Source: Burkholderia sp. (GTDB lineage: Bacteria; Pseudomonadota; Gammaproteobacteria; Burkholderiales; Burkholderiaceae). Taken from it: a stretch of DNA of 5,483 bases. The notes beneath the pieces were generated by a model. The model had not been told where the DNA came from and searched no databases. It worked only from the letters and a program-made list of their open reading frames with translations. How positions within the stretch are numbered: position 1 is the first letter of the stretch; the number at the start of each line of letters is the position of its first letter. The stretch covers positions 1 to 5,483 of the forward strand of contig JAQGMD010000108.1 of the NCBI GenBank assembly GCA_028292565.1, in the 5' to 3' direction. Shown one piece after another: positions 1 to 5,161 of the stretch. The translations under genes were made by a program, and so were the position numbers.

Positions 1-672
1 CAGCGAGAATGCCATTGCGCTATACACGTAGCCCTTCGGCACATGGTGTCCGACGCCCTCGGCTATCAGCACCACCGCAACGACCACGAGGAAGGACAAC
101 GCCAGCATCTTGATGGTCGGATGTGCCGACACGAAACGTCCGATCGGACCGGCGAAGAACATCATCAATGCAACCGATGCAACCACTGCGGCAATCATGA
201 CGGTAACGTTATCGACCATGCCCACCGCGGTAATGATCGAATCGAGCGAGAACACCAGGTCAATCACCATGATCTGGAGGATGACGGCGGCGAACGTCGC
301 CTTCACCGCGCTGGAAGCTGTGCCTTCAGCGCCTTCGAGCGATTCATGGATTTCACCGATACTTTTCCACAGGAGGAACAGGCCGCCGAGGATCAACACC
401 AGGTCCCTGCCGGAAATTTCTTCACCCCATACCGGTATGGTGAACAATGGCGCGGTCATGCCAACTATCCACGACAGGATCAACAGCAAGCCGATACGCA
501 TGAACATGGCCATGAACAGACCGATCCGTCGCGCAACTTCCCGTCTTTCGGGTGGCAGTTTATCCACCAGGATGGAAATAAAGATGATGTTGTCGATGCC
601 GAGGACCAGTTCGAGTGCGGTCAGTGTGGCAAACGCGATCCAGATTTGCGGATCGGCGAGCAGTTCCATCAT
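1..672 (-). CDS. TerC family integral membrane protein, C-terminus cut by the window edge
   Basis: Reading the minus strand from the ATG at 672 gives 224 uninterrupted residues running off the left edge. The family signature appears twice: an acidic helix with ELVLGIDNIIF at residues 21-31, and a second copy of the same type, DLVFSLDSII, at residues 138-147. These paired Asp-containing helices mark TerC proteins, and the rest is strongly hydrophobic (helices near 10-35, 48-72, 89-103, 125-150, 157-178 and 188-206). Short TerC proteins are usually about 230-250 residues, so probably only a few dozen residues are missing; no CBS domains are visible. Known members are inner-membrane proteins linked to manganese or other metal efflux and to tellurite resistance; a metal-export role here is inferred from the family. 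The start at 672 is preferred over the adjacent ATG at 669 because AAGGAG lies 8 bases upstream. The gene follows a terminator, so it probably has its own promoter. Confidence 0.93.
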   Translation of the reverse strand, partial: MMELLADPQIWIAFATLTALELVLGIDNIIFISILVDKLPPERREVARRIGLFMAMFMRIGLLLILSWIVGMTAPLFTIPVWGEEISGRDLVLILGGLFLLWKSIGEIHESLEGAEGTASSAVKATFAAVILQIMVIDLVFSLDSIITAVGMVDNVTVMIAAVVASVALMMFFAGPIGRFVSAHPTIKMLALSFLVVVAVVLIAEGVGHHVPKGYVYSAMAFSL

Positions 673-680
673 GTGGGATT

Positions 681-686
681 CTCCTT
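681..686 (-). promoter_or_regulatory. Ribosome binding site of the TerC gene
   Basis: The minus strand reads AAGGAG here, 8 bases before the ATG at 672 and 11 before the alternative ATG at 669. It is a near-consensus Shine-Dalgarno sequence and favours the first ATG. Confidence 0.75.
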
Positions 687-698
687 ATTGGTTGGGGT

Positions 699-727
699 TT
701 GATTCAAAACGTGGAAGCAAGTGTCAT
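699..727 (-). promoter_or_regulatory. Weak candidate promoter for the TerC gene
   Basis: On the minus strand ATGACA (5 of 6 to the -35 consensus, 722-727) is followed after 17 bases by AATCAA (3 of 6 to the -10 consensus, 699-704). It sits between the terminator of the upstream gene and the TerC ribosome binding site, which is where a promoter is needed, but the -10 element is poor. Confidence 0.25.
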
Positions 728-737
728 TCCACTGGAC

Positions 738-772
738 AAAAAGAAGGGCGCCACGTGTGAGCGTGACGCCCT
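738..772 (-). terminator. Intrinsic terminator downstream of the BI-1 gene
   Basis: Arms at 745-755 and 762-772 form an 11-bp stem around a 6-base loop (756-761). Read on the minus strand, the hairpin is followed at once by TTCTTTTT (745 down to 738). Positions 751 and 766 would be a C-A mismatch in a plus-strand transcript but a G-U pair in a minus-strand transcript. The stem is therefore unbroken only in the direction that serves the BI-1 gene, whose stop codon is about 70 bp upstream. It separates that gene from the TerC gene. Confidence 0.82.
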
Positions 773-785
773 CGGATCAGTTAAT

Positions 786-827
786 ACCGCTTTACTGCGA
801 CCGCTTTACTGCGACCGCTTTACTGCG
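786..827. repeat. Perfect 3 x 14-bp tandem repeat
   Basis: The plus strand has three identical head-to-tail copies of ACCGCTTTACTGCG at 786-799, 800-813 and 814-827. The array lies between the stop codon of the BI-1 gene (840-842) and its terminator, so it would be in that gene's 3' untranslated region. A unit has weak internal dyad symmetry (CGC...GCG). No function is evident; slipped-strand expansion is the simplest origin. Confidence 0.95.
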
Positions 828-839
828 GCACGGCGATGC

Positions 840-1523
840 TTATTCTTTGCTTGCAAAACCCAGCAGGTGCAACAGGCTGGTGAACAGGTTGAAGATCGAC
901 ACGAACAGGCTGAGTGTGGCCATCACATAGTTAGTTTCGCCGCCGCGCACGATGTTATTCGTCTCGTAGAGGATCATACCGGACATCAGCAGCACGAACA
1001 CTGCGGAAACCGTCAACGACAATGCAGGAATGCTGAAGAAGATCGCAGCGAGTCCGGCCAGGAACGCGACCAGGACACCGACAGTCAGGAACCCGCCCAT
1101 GAACGACAGGTCGCGTTTCGTGGTCAGCGCATACGCCGACAGCGCCATGAAGATTGCAGCGGTGCCGCCGAATGCCAGCATTACCGTTTGCGCGCCGTTA
1201 GGCAGGCTCAGGTATCGGCTGATGATCGGGCCGAGCGTGTAGCCCATGAAGCCCGTCAGCGCAAACAGGAACACCACGCCCAGGCCGCGGTCACGGTTTT
1301 TGTTGACCAGGAACAGCAGGCCGAAGAAACCGAGCATCGTGATCAGGATGCCGGGATGCGGCAACCGCAATGCGGCCGACGCACCGGCCGTGATCGCGCT
1401 GAAAGCCAGCGTGATCGACAACAGCATGTAAGTATTGCGCAGCACCCGGTGCGCCGAGGCGTCGATGACGCTCGTTGCGCCGCGTGACTGCGCGCCATAC
1501 AGCGAAGTGTAACGATCATTCAT
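840..1523 (-). CDS. BI-1 (Bax inhibitor-1)/YccA family seven-helix membrane protein
   Basis: This complete 227-residue protein has about 30 soluble N-terminal residues followed by seven hydrophobic segments (roughly 31-52, 57-74, 81-103, 112-133, 139-163, 167-187 and 199-222). That is the size and topology of bacterial BI-1 proteins such as YccA, YbhL and YetJ. The C-terminal block is diagnostic: ILYETNNIVRGGETNY at 184-199 followed by an ATLSLFVSIFNLF helix. Family members sit in the inner membrane; YetJ is a pH-sensitive calcium channel and YccA modulates the protease FtsH. Which of these roles applies here cannot be told. The first acidic position of the YetJ di-aspartyl sensor appears to be Glu (LYET) and the second Asn (SIFN), as judged from memory of the family. 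The start is supported by AAGGA seven bases upstream of the ATG. The gene is divergent from the nhaR-like gene and ends before a strong terminator, so it is probably transcribed alone. Confidence 0.93.
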   Translation of the reverse strand: MNDRYTSLYGAQSRGATSVIDASAHRVLRNTYMLLSITLAFSAITAGASAALRLPHPGILITMLGFFGLLFLVNKNRDRGLGVVFLFALTGFMGYTLGPIISRYLSLPNGAQTVMLAFGGTAAIFMALSAYALTTKRDLSFMGGFLTVGVLVAFLAGLAAIFFSIPALSLTVSAVFVLLMSGMILYETNNIVRGGETNYVMATLSLFVSIFNLFTSLLHLLGFASKE

Positions 1524-1544
1524 ATTGAATTCCTTTTAGCAAAA

Positions 1545-1573
1545 TCTATAGCAAATAGCAGAGGTAAAAAAGC
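1545..1573 (-). promoter_or_regulatory. Weak candidate promoter for the BI-1 gene
   Basis: On the minus strand TGC-TATAGA forms an extended -10-like element (TATAGA at 1545-1550) about 22 bases before the start codon. The hexamer 17 bases further upstream (GCTTTT) is a poor -35. An extended -10 could partly compensate, but this is weak evidence. Confidence 0.25.
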
Positions 1574-1599
1574 GGTGATCCGGCGGTTTTGCCGCGACC

Positions 1600-1613
1600 A
1601 CTTGCGGGCAAGT
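1600..1613. promoter_or_regulatory. Short inverted repeat in the BI-1/nhaR divergent region, candidate operator
   Basis: ACTTGC and GCAAGT flank a 2-base centre, giving a 14-bp near-palindrome between the two divergent genes. Its position suits a regulator binding site. It does not match the T-N11-A pattern of LysR regulators, so a link to the neighbouring regulator is not supported. Confidence 0.3.
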
Positions 1614-1698
1614 CATGCAGGGCACGCCCGCGGTCGACATTTTGTGATTCTGTGCATCGGAATCTCCCTCGTTTGTGAGACACCCTGCATCATAAGTG

Positions 1699-1728
1699 CT
1701 GGCAGATTCTTAAAAAAGCGAAGATAAT
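1699..1728 (+). promoter_or_regulatory. Candidate sigma-70 promoter of the nhaR-like gene
   Basis: CTGGCA (4 of 6 to the -35 consensus, 1699-1704) is followed after 18 bases by GATAAT (5 of 6 to the -10 consensus, 1723-1728). Transcription would begin near 1735, which is downstream of the ATG at 1727 and about 20 bases before the ATG at 1757. If real, this promoter makes 1757 the true start. Confidence 0.4.
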
Positions 1729-1756
1729 GGAACTGTCACTTCGCAAAATACGAACA

Positions 1757-2662
1757 ATGAAATCCACCAACCTCAATTATCGCCACCTCTACTACTTCTG
1801 GATCGTTGCCAAGGAGGGCAGCGTGACCCGCGCAGCCGAGCGGCTGGACGTGGCGGTCCAGACCATCAGCGCGCAACTTGCGTTACTGGAGCAAGCGGTC
1901 GGCAAGGCGCTGCTCGCGCCGCAGGGGCGCCGCCTGGTCCTGACCGAAGCGGGCCGGGTGGCATTGTCCTATGCGGACCAGATTTTCCTGTTGGGCGAGC
2001 AAATGCAGGAGGTGCTGGGTGAGGCAGATATCGGCCGCACCATGCGCCTGACCGTCGGGCTGTCCGATTCGCTGCCGAAGCTGATTGCGTCGCGCGTGCT
2101 GGAAGCCGCGCTGCACCTGCCCGAGCGGGTCAAACTGGTTTGCCATGAGGATGATTTCGAATCGCTGCTTGGAGACCTGTCAGTCCATAAGCTCGACGTC
2201 GTGCTGACCGACCGCCCGATTCCGTCGGGAACGACATTGCGTGCTTTCAGCCATTTGCTCGGAGAAAGTGAAATCGCATTGTTCGGCACACCCGAGCTGG
2301 CGGCGCGCTACCGTCCGAACTTTCCTGCCAGCCTGCACGGCGCACCCATTCTGCTGCCGACGCGCAACCATGTGATCCGCGGCCGCCTTGACCACTGGTT
2401 CGAACTCAAGGAAGTGAGGCCGGACGTGGTCGGCGAGTTTGACGACAACGCGCTGCTCAACACCTTCGGCCGCAGCGGCATGGGCTTGTTCCCGGCGCAT
2501 TCCGCGTTAGCCAAGGACGTGGAAGAGCAGTTCGGCGCAGTGCCGGTCGGGGACCTTCAGTTGCGCGAACAGTTTTACGTCATCTCGAACGAGCGGAAAA
2601 TCAAGCATCCGGCCGTGGAAGCGATCCTGTCTGAAGTGCACGCCAAGGTATTTACCAAGTAA
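1757..2662 (+). CDS. nhaR: LysR-family transcriptional regulator, NhaR type
   Basis: The product is a LysR regulator whose N-terminus (NLNYRHLYYFWIVAKEGSV, residues 5-23) closely resembles E. coli NhaR, as I recall that sequence. So do the later blocks HKLDVVLTDRPI (144-155) and GEFDDNALLNTFG (226-238) and a C-terminal KIKHPAVEAI (281-290). The winged helix-turn-helix spans about residues 7-65, with the recognition region around TRAAERLDVAVQTISAQL; the rest is the effector-binding domain. NhaR in E. coli activates the sodium/proton antiporter gene nhaA in response to sodium. No antiporter gene lies in this window, so its target is unknown. An ATG 30 bases upstream (1727) would give 311 residues. 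I prefer 1757 because it yields 301 residues, the length of E. coli NhaR, and because a GATAAT box overlaps the upstream ATG. Neither start has a strong ribosome binding site. The gene ends 2 bp from the convergent MFS gene. Confidence 0.88.
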   Translation: MKSTNLNYRHLYYFWIVAKEGSVTRAAERLDVAVQTISAQLALLEQAVGKALLAPQGRRLVLTEAGRVALSYADQIFLLGEQMQEVLGEADIGRTMRLTVGLSDSLPKLIASRVLEAALHLPERVKLVCHEDDFESLLGDLSVHKLDVVLTDRPIPSGTTLRAFSHLLGESEIALFGTPELAARYRPNFPASLHGAPILLPTRNHVIRGRLDHWFELKEVRPDVVGEFDDNALLNTFGRSGMGLFPAHSALAKDVEEQFGAVPVGDLQLREQFYVISNERKIKHPAVEAILSEVHAKVFTK

Positions 2663-2664
2663 CG

Positions 2665-3894
2665 TCATCCGGGCAGAGGCTCTTCAGGCGTCACCACCGA
2701 GTTATTTTCGGTGCGCGACGTTTTAACGGCGGCGAGGAAAAAAGCGAGCGAGATGGCGGATATCAACAGCAGCACGGCGAGCAGCGGATACGGAGACGGG
2801 CTGAGCTGCAGGACCACAGCAGCGGCCAGCGGGCCGGCGGCTTTCGCTATCAGTGCCGGTCCGGCGAGTGCGCCGGAAATCGCGCCGTAGTTCTCTCGTC
2901 CGAACAATGCCTGCGGCACGGTGCCGCGTACGATGGTCAGGATGCCAAGGCTGATGCCGTACAAGATGCAGAACATGGCGACCGCCCACTGGCGCACGCC
3001 CAGGAACATCAATGCGAGCAAGGCAGCGGGTAGCAACGAAAACGTCACCTTGCCGACGTTTTGCGGTAGCGCGTGCCTCGCGAAAGTCATCTCGCCGATG
3101 CGGCCTGCGACTTGCATGGGGCCGATCAGCGTGGCCAGAAATACCGCCGCCACAATCGGATGTCCGAATCGCTCCAGCAGCGGGATCAGGTGCACCGACA
3201 CGGCCGAGAAGATGAAGCTGTTGGCAGAGAATGCGAATGCCAGGTTCCAGAATACGGGGTGTCGAACGGCTTCCTTCAGCGTGTAGTTTTTCGAAGCATG
3301 TGCGTTGTCTGCGCGGACCATCCGCTGCCTGCGCGGAACCAGCAGCGCATGCAGTGGCATGCACAGCACCAGTTGGGCGACGCCGTAGATCATGAAGGTG
3401 TCGCGCCAGCCGACCATGCCGTTGAGTTTGAGCGTGAGCGGCCAGAACACGGTGCTGGCAAGGCCGCCGAACAAGGTGACGGTCGAAATGCCGCGACGGG
3501 CATTTTGTAAAAACTCCCGGTTGATGGTGGCGAACGCCGCTTCGTACAACACCATGGCCATGGCCACGCCGAGCAGGGTCCAGGCTGCGAAGTAGTGGAT
3601 GGCTGTATGCGCTGTCGCCAGCGCGATGAAGCCTGCGCCGCCGGCCAGCGAACCGGCGCCCATCACGGGGCGGCCGCCATAGCGATCAAGCAGCATCCCG
3701 GCGGGAGTGGCAACAAGTCCGGCCACCAGCAGACTCCATGAATAGGCGCCGAACACGACTTCCGCGCGCCAGCCGAGCTCACGCTGGATGTCCGGCGCAA
3801 GAATGGCAAAGGCGTAGTAAAGCGAGCCCCACGACACCACCTGTGTGAATGAAAGAATGCTGATGATCTTCCACGGCGCCTGTGCGGTCGTCAT
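2665..3894 (-). CDS. MFS transporter (12 transmembrane helices)
   Basis: The product is a major facilitator superfamily carrier of 409 residues from the ATG at 3894, or 417 from a TTG at 3918. Twelve hydrophobic segments are visible, split into two halves by a charged loop around 195-215 (numbering from the TTG). The loop between helices 2 and 3 carries motif A, seen as GMLLDRYGGRP at 74-84. The GWR and RRG segments and AFATINREF at 128-136 fit the monocarboxylate-like or oxalate/formate-like branch, but the substrate cannot be named. It would act in the inner membrane as a proton-coupled or exchange carrier. The start is uncertain: neither candidate has a clear ribosome binding site, and ATG is chosen over TTG only because of codon preference. 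The 3' end converges on the nhaR-like gene with a 2-bp gap and no dedicated terminator between them. The gene is divergent from the kinase remnant. Confidence 0.9.
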   Translation of the reverse strand: MTTAQAPWKIISILSFTQVVSWGSLYYAFAILAPDIQRELGWRAEVVFGAYSWSLLVAGLVATPAGMLLDRYGGRPVMGAGSLAGGAGFIALATAHTAIHYFAAWTLLGVAMAMVLYEAAFATINREFLQNARRGISTVTLFGGLASTVFWPLTLKLNGMVGWRDTFMIYGVAQLVLCMPLHALLVPRRQRMVRADNAHASKNYTLKEAVRHPVFWNLAFAFSANSFIFSAVSVHLIPLLERFGHPIVAAVFLATLIGPMQVAGRIGEMTFARHALPQNVGKVTFSLLPAALLALMFLGVRQWAVAMFCILYGISLGILTIVRGTVPQALFGRENYGAISGALAGPALIAKAAGPLAAAVVLQLSPSPYPLLAVLLLISAISLAFFLAAVKTSRTENNSVVTPEEPLPG

Positions 3895-3944
3895 GCTGGC
3901 CTGGTCCGGTATGGTCAATGATGCGCCGCGTACGCAGCCGGTCC

Positions 3945-3973
3945 ATTATGCCTCGTGGCGTCCGCGGCTGCAT
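3945..3973 (-). promoter_or_regulatory. Weak candidate promoter for the MFS gene
   Basis: The minus strand reads CATAAT (5 of 6 to the -10 consensus, 3945-3950), 27 bases upstream of the TTG and about 50 upstream of the ATG. The hexamer 17 bases further upstream is a poor -35, so only the -10 is persuasive. Confidence 0.25.
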
Positions 3974-3974
3974 T

Positions 3975-4003
3975 CTGCCGGCAAAGAATCGATCGTGCAT
4001 AAT
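3975..4003 (+). promoter_or_regulatory. Weak candidate promoter for the sensor-kinase remnant
   Basis: CTGCCG (3 of 6, 3975-3980), a 17-base spacer and CATAAT (5 of 6, 3998-4003) precede the remnant's start codon by about 60 bases. The same GCATAATG octamer occurs on the opposite strand at 3944-3951, so the two candidate -10 boxes face away from each other. An 8-bp palindrome, TGCCGGCA (3976-3983), lies between them. Confidence 0.25.
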
Positions 4004-4004
4004 G

Positions 4005-4031
4005 CCCCTATCGCCCCTATCGCCCCTATCG
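4005..4031. repeat. Perfect 3 x 9-bp tandem repeat
   Basis: Three identical copies of CCCCTATCG run head to tail between the candidate promoter and the start of the kinase remnant. They would lie in its 5' leader. The unit is a multiple of three and reads through as Ala-Pro-Ile in one frame, but that frame overlaps the start of the divergent MFS gene and has no recognisable protein, so coding is unlikely. Confidence 0.93.
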
Positions 4032-4065
4032 TGCCCGCAATCGCGCCATCCCCTCGCAGGTATTG

Positions 4066-4518
4066 ATGAAGGTCCGCATTTATCTCGCGCTGATGGTTAT
4101 GGCCATCCTCGTACCCGTCATCGTCTTCCCGGCAGCCGCACTCAATATGCTGTTGCGCGCGGAACGTGAGGCCGCGCTGCGCGGTGCGCGTGAAACGGCG
4201 CGCGCAACCGCGGTCGCAGTCGATCGGGAACTCGACAACGCCAGGACGGCGTTGCGCCTGCTCGGCACCTCACGGTACCTTGCGCAAGAGGACTGGGAAG
4301 GCTTTTACGGACAGGGGTCGGTAGCCCAGGCGGACAAGGGGACATGGGTCACCCTGCTTGAACCCGATGGCCGGCAGGTCATCAATACCGACCTGCCCTT
4401 CGGTACGCCGCTGGCGCCGGTCACCTATCCCGCTCTATTGCGGCAACAGATGAAAGCTGAAAAACCGGTGGTGTCGGATTTGCTGACGGACCCCGTCGAT
4501 GGCCAACACCTGATCGAT
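4066..4518 (+). pseudogene. Fragment 1: signal-anchor helix and start of an extracytoplasmic sensor domain
   Basis: From the ATG at 4066 (AGG five bases upstream; an in-frame TTG lies just before it) come about 151 residues of real-looking sequence. Residues 1-30 are a membrane anchor. Residues 31-66 form a long Arg/Ala-rich helix, with AREAALRGARETARATA-type spacing. Then comes a Cache-like beta region with TWVTLLEPDGRQVINTDLP at 93-111, and VVSDLLTDPV at 135-144. This pattern is typical of periplasmic sensors of betaproteobacterial hybrid kinases, from my knowledge of such proteins. The homology stops at LIDA (about 149-152), where the inverted block begins; the second transmembrane helix that should follow is missing. 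This stretch could still be translated as a 221-residue product with a meaningless tail. Confidence 0.75.
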
Positions 4519-4650
4519 GCCCGGAAGACCGATATCGACCACGGCGACATCGGGTTGCTCCGCGAGCGCGATACGCATACCCGCAGTCCCATCGGCAGCC
4601 TCATGCACGTGATAACCGCAAAGCGCGAGGATGGACGACAGCGTCTGGCG
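4513..4650 (-). pseudogene. Fragment 3 (inverted): first half of a response-regulator receiver domain
   Basis: The minus strand from 4647 down to 4513 reads QTLSSILALCGYHVHEAADG, then a helix, then PDVAVVDIGLPGID. This is the receiver-domain stretch from helix 1 to the loop after strand 3. The phospho-accepting Asp is in VVD. The preceding strand 1 with its acidic pair (usually VDD) is not recognisable, so the segment is decayed or clipped at its start. It ends at the ATCGAT palindrome at 4513-4518, exactly where the sensor sequence also stops. It is in a different frame from the HATPase fragment that precedes it on the minus strand. Confidence 0.8.
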
Positions 4651-4698
4651 GCCGCGGCGCCCTGGGTCGTTTTCTCTGCGCCGACAGGCGTCGCCAGC

Positions 4699-4903
4699 AA
4701 CGGCAGCCGCACAGTGCACGTGCTGCCCTGACCGGTGCCTGCGCTCTGCCCCGACACTGTGCCGCCATGCAGTGACACAAGCCGCCGCACCAGCGACAGT
4801 CCGATCCCAAGTCCGCCCTGCGACGGTCGAGTTGCGCGGGGCCCTGGACAAACACATCGAAGACATTCGATAACAGTTCCGCCGACAGGTCGCACGGCAG
4901 CAC
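4699..4903 (-). pseudogene. Fragment 2 (inverted): C-terminal part of a HATPase domain, frameshifted
   Basis: On the minus strand, one frame from about 4900 reads [17 protein letters not shown] and VQGPAQLDR, the F-box region of a histidine-kinase ATPase domain. The sequence then continues in another frame as [17 protein letters not shown] and LHGG, the G2 box, and ends with [11 protein letters not shown], the last strand. The shift lies at about 4823-4825, where GACCG-TCGCAG reads naturally if a single G is restored. The ATP-binding N box and G1 box upstream are missing, so this fragment cannot bind ATP. Confidence 0.8.
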
Positions 4904-5061
4904 GTGACGCGGACGGCGCTCGGCGCATCGGGCTGATCGCCCTTACCGGTTACGGGCAGGCGGAAGACAAGGAGCGCGCGTTGAGCGCCGGTTTTGACCT
5001 GCATCTGACAAAGCCGGTCGAAGTCCAGCACCTGATCGAAGCGATCGCGAAAGTGCAGTGA
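4900..5061 (+). pseudogene. Fragment 4: second half of a response-regulator receiver domain
   Basis: The plus strand reads [20 protein letters not shown], then [20 protein letters not shown], ending at TGA 5059-5061. This carries the conserved Thr (ALTG) and Lys (TKP) of the receiver active site and the last two helices. It starts in strand 4 or helix 3, where the inverted fragment breaks off, so together they make one receiver domain. It has no plausible start codon of its own: the open frame extends upstream to 4735, but that extension is the antisense of the HATPase fragment. Confidence 0.8.
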
Positions 5062-5161
5062 GCCGCCTGATCAAACAAGCCAAAAGAGTAAGATAAACAC
5101 TCGGAACGATAGCGGAAGTCGCGCGTTGATTCCCGGAAAAAAACGAAGTGCGGAGTTTGCT

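Larger units (their letters stand above)
4066..5061 (+). pseudogene. Hybrid sensor histidine kinase, rearranged remnant with an internal inversion
   Basis: Pieces of one multidomain kinase are present in the wrong arrangement. In plus-strand order they are: sensor N-terminus (plus), first half of a receiver domain (minus), C-terminal part of the HATPase domain (minus), second half of a receiver domain (plus). Turning the middle block (about 4513-4900) around restores the usual hybrid-kinase order: sensor, HATPase, receiver. The rest of the sensor, any HAMP or PAS domain, the whole HisKA domain with its phosphorylated His, and the N and G1 boxes of the HATPase are absent, so deletion accompanied the inversion. 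From the ATG at 4066 the reading frame stays open to 4731, but beyond residue 151 it reads the antisense of the inverted block and is not homologous protein. No kinase activity is possible. An assembly error is the main alternative. Confidence 0.82.

Noticed and set aside
43..1487. Long plus-strand open frames at 43-702, 110-760 and 615-1487
   Set aside because: They lie opposite the TerC and BI-1 genes and are rich in His, Gln, Arg and Glu, the usual result of reading membrane-protein genes backwards. They have no ribosome binding site or family motif.
1585..1598. GCGG/CCGC hairpin upstream of the BI-1 gene
   Set aside because: A four-base stem in GC-rich DNA is expected by chance.
1883..2514. 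Minus-strand open frames inside the nhaR-like gene
   Set aside because: They are antisense to a clear LysR protein, with low-complexity composition and no motifs.
2695..2713. Hairpin CACCGA/TCGGTG as a terminator for the nhaR-like gene
   Set aside because: The stem is only 6 bp, it lies inside the MFS coding region, and the following T-run is short and displaced.
2921..3595. Plus-strand open frames inside the MFS gene, and an alternative minus frame at 2723-3364
   Set aside because: They overlap a convincing 12-helix transporter and show Arg-rich shadow composition.
3845..4066. Plus-strand open frame reading Ala-Pro-Ile repeats
   Set aside because: It is antisense to the start of the MFS gene and then reads the 9-bp repeat; there is no supported start or homology.
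4513..4900. Programmed DNA inversion switch
   Set aside because: There are no matching inverted repeats at both edges and no recombinase in the window, and the kinase core is missing, so flipping the block back would not restore a working gene.
4435..5031. Minus-strand frame at 4435-5031 as an intact 198-aa gene
   Set aside because: Only its C-terminal part (4647-4513) is receiver-like; the first 120 residues are off-frame HATPase and antisense of the plus receiver half.
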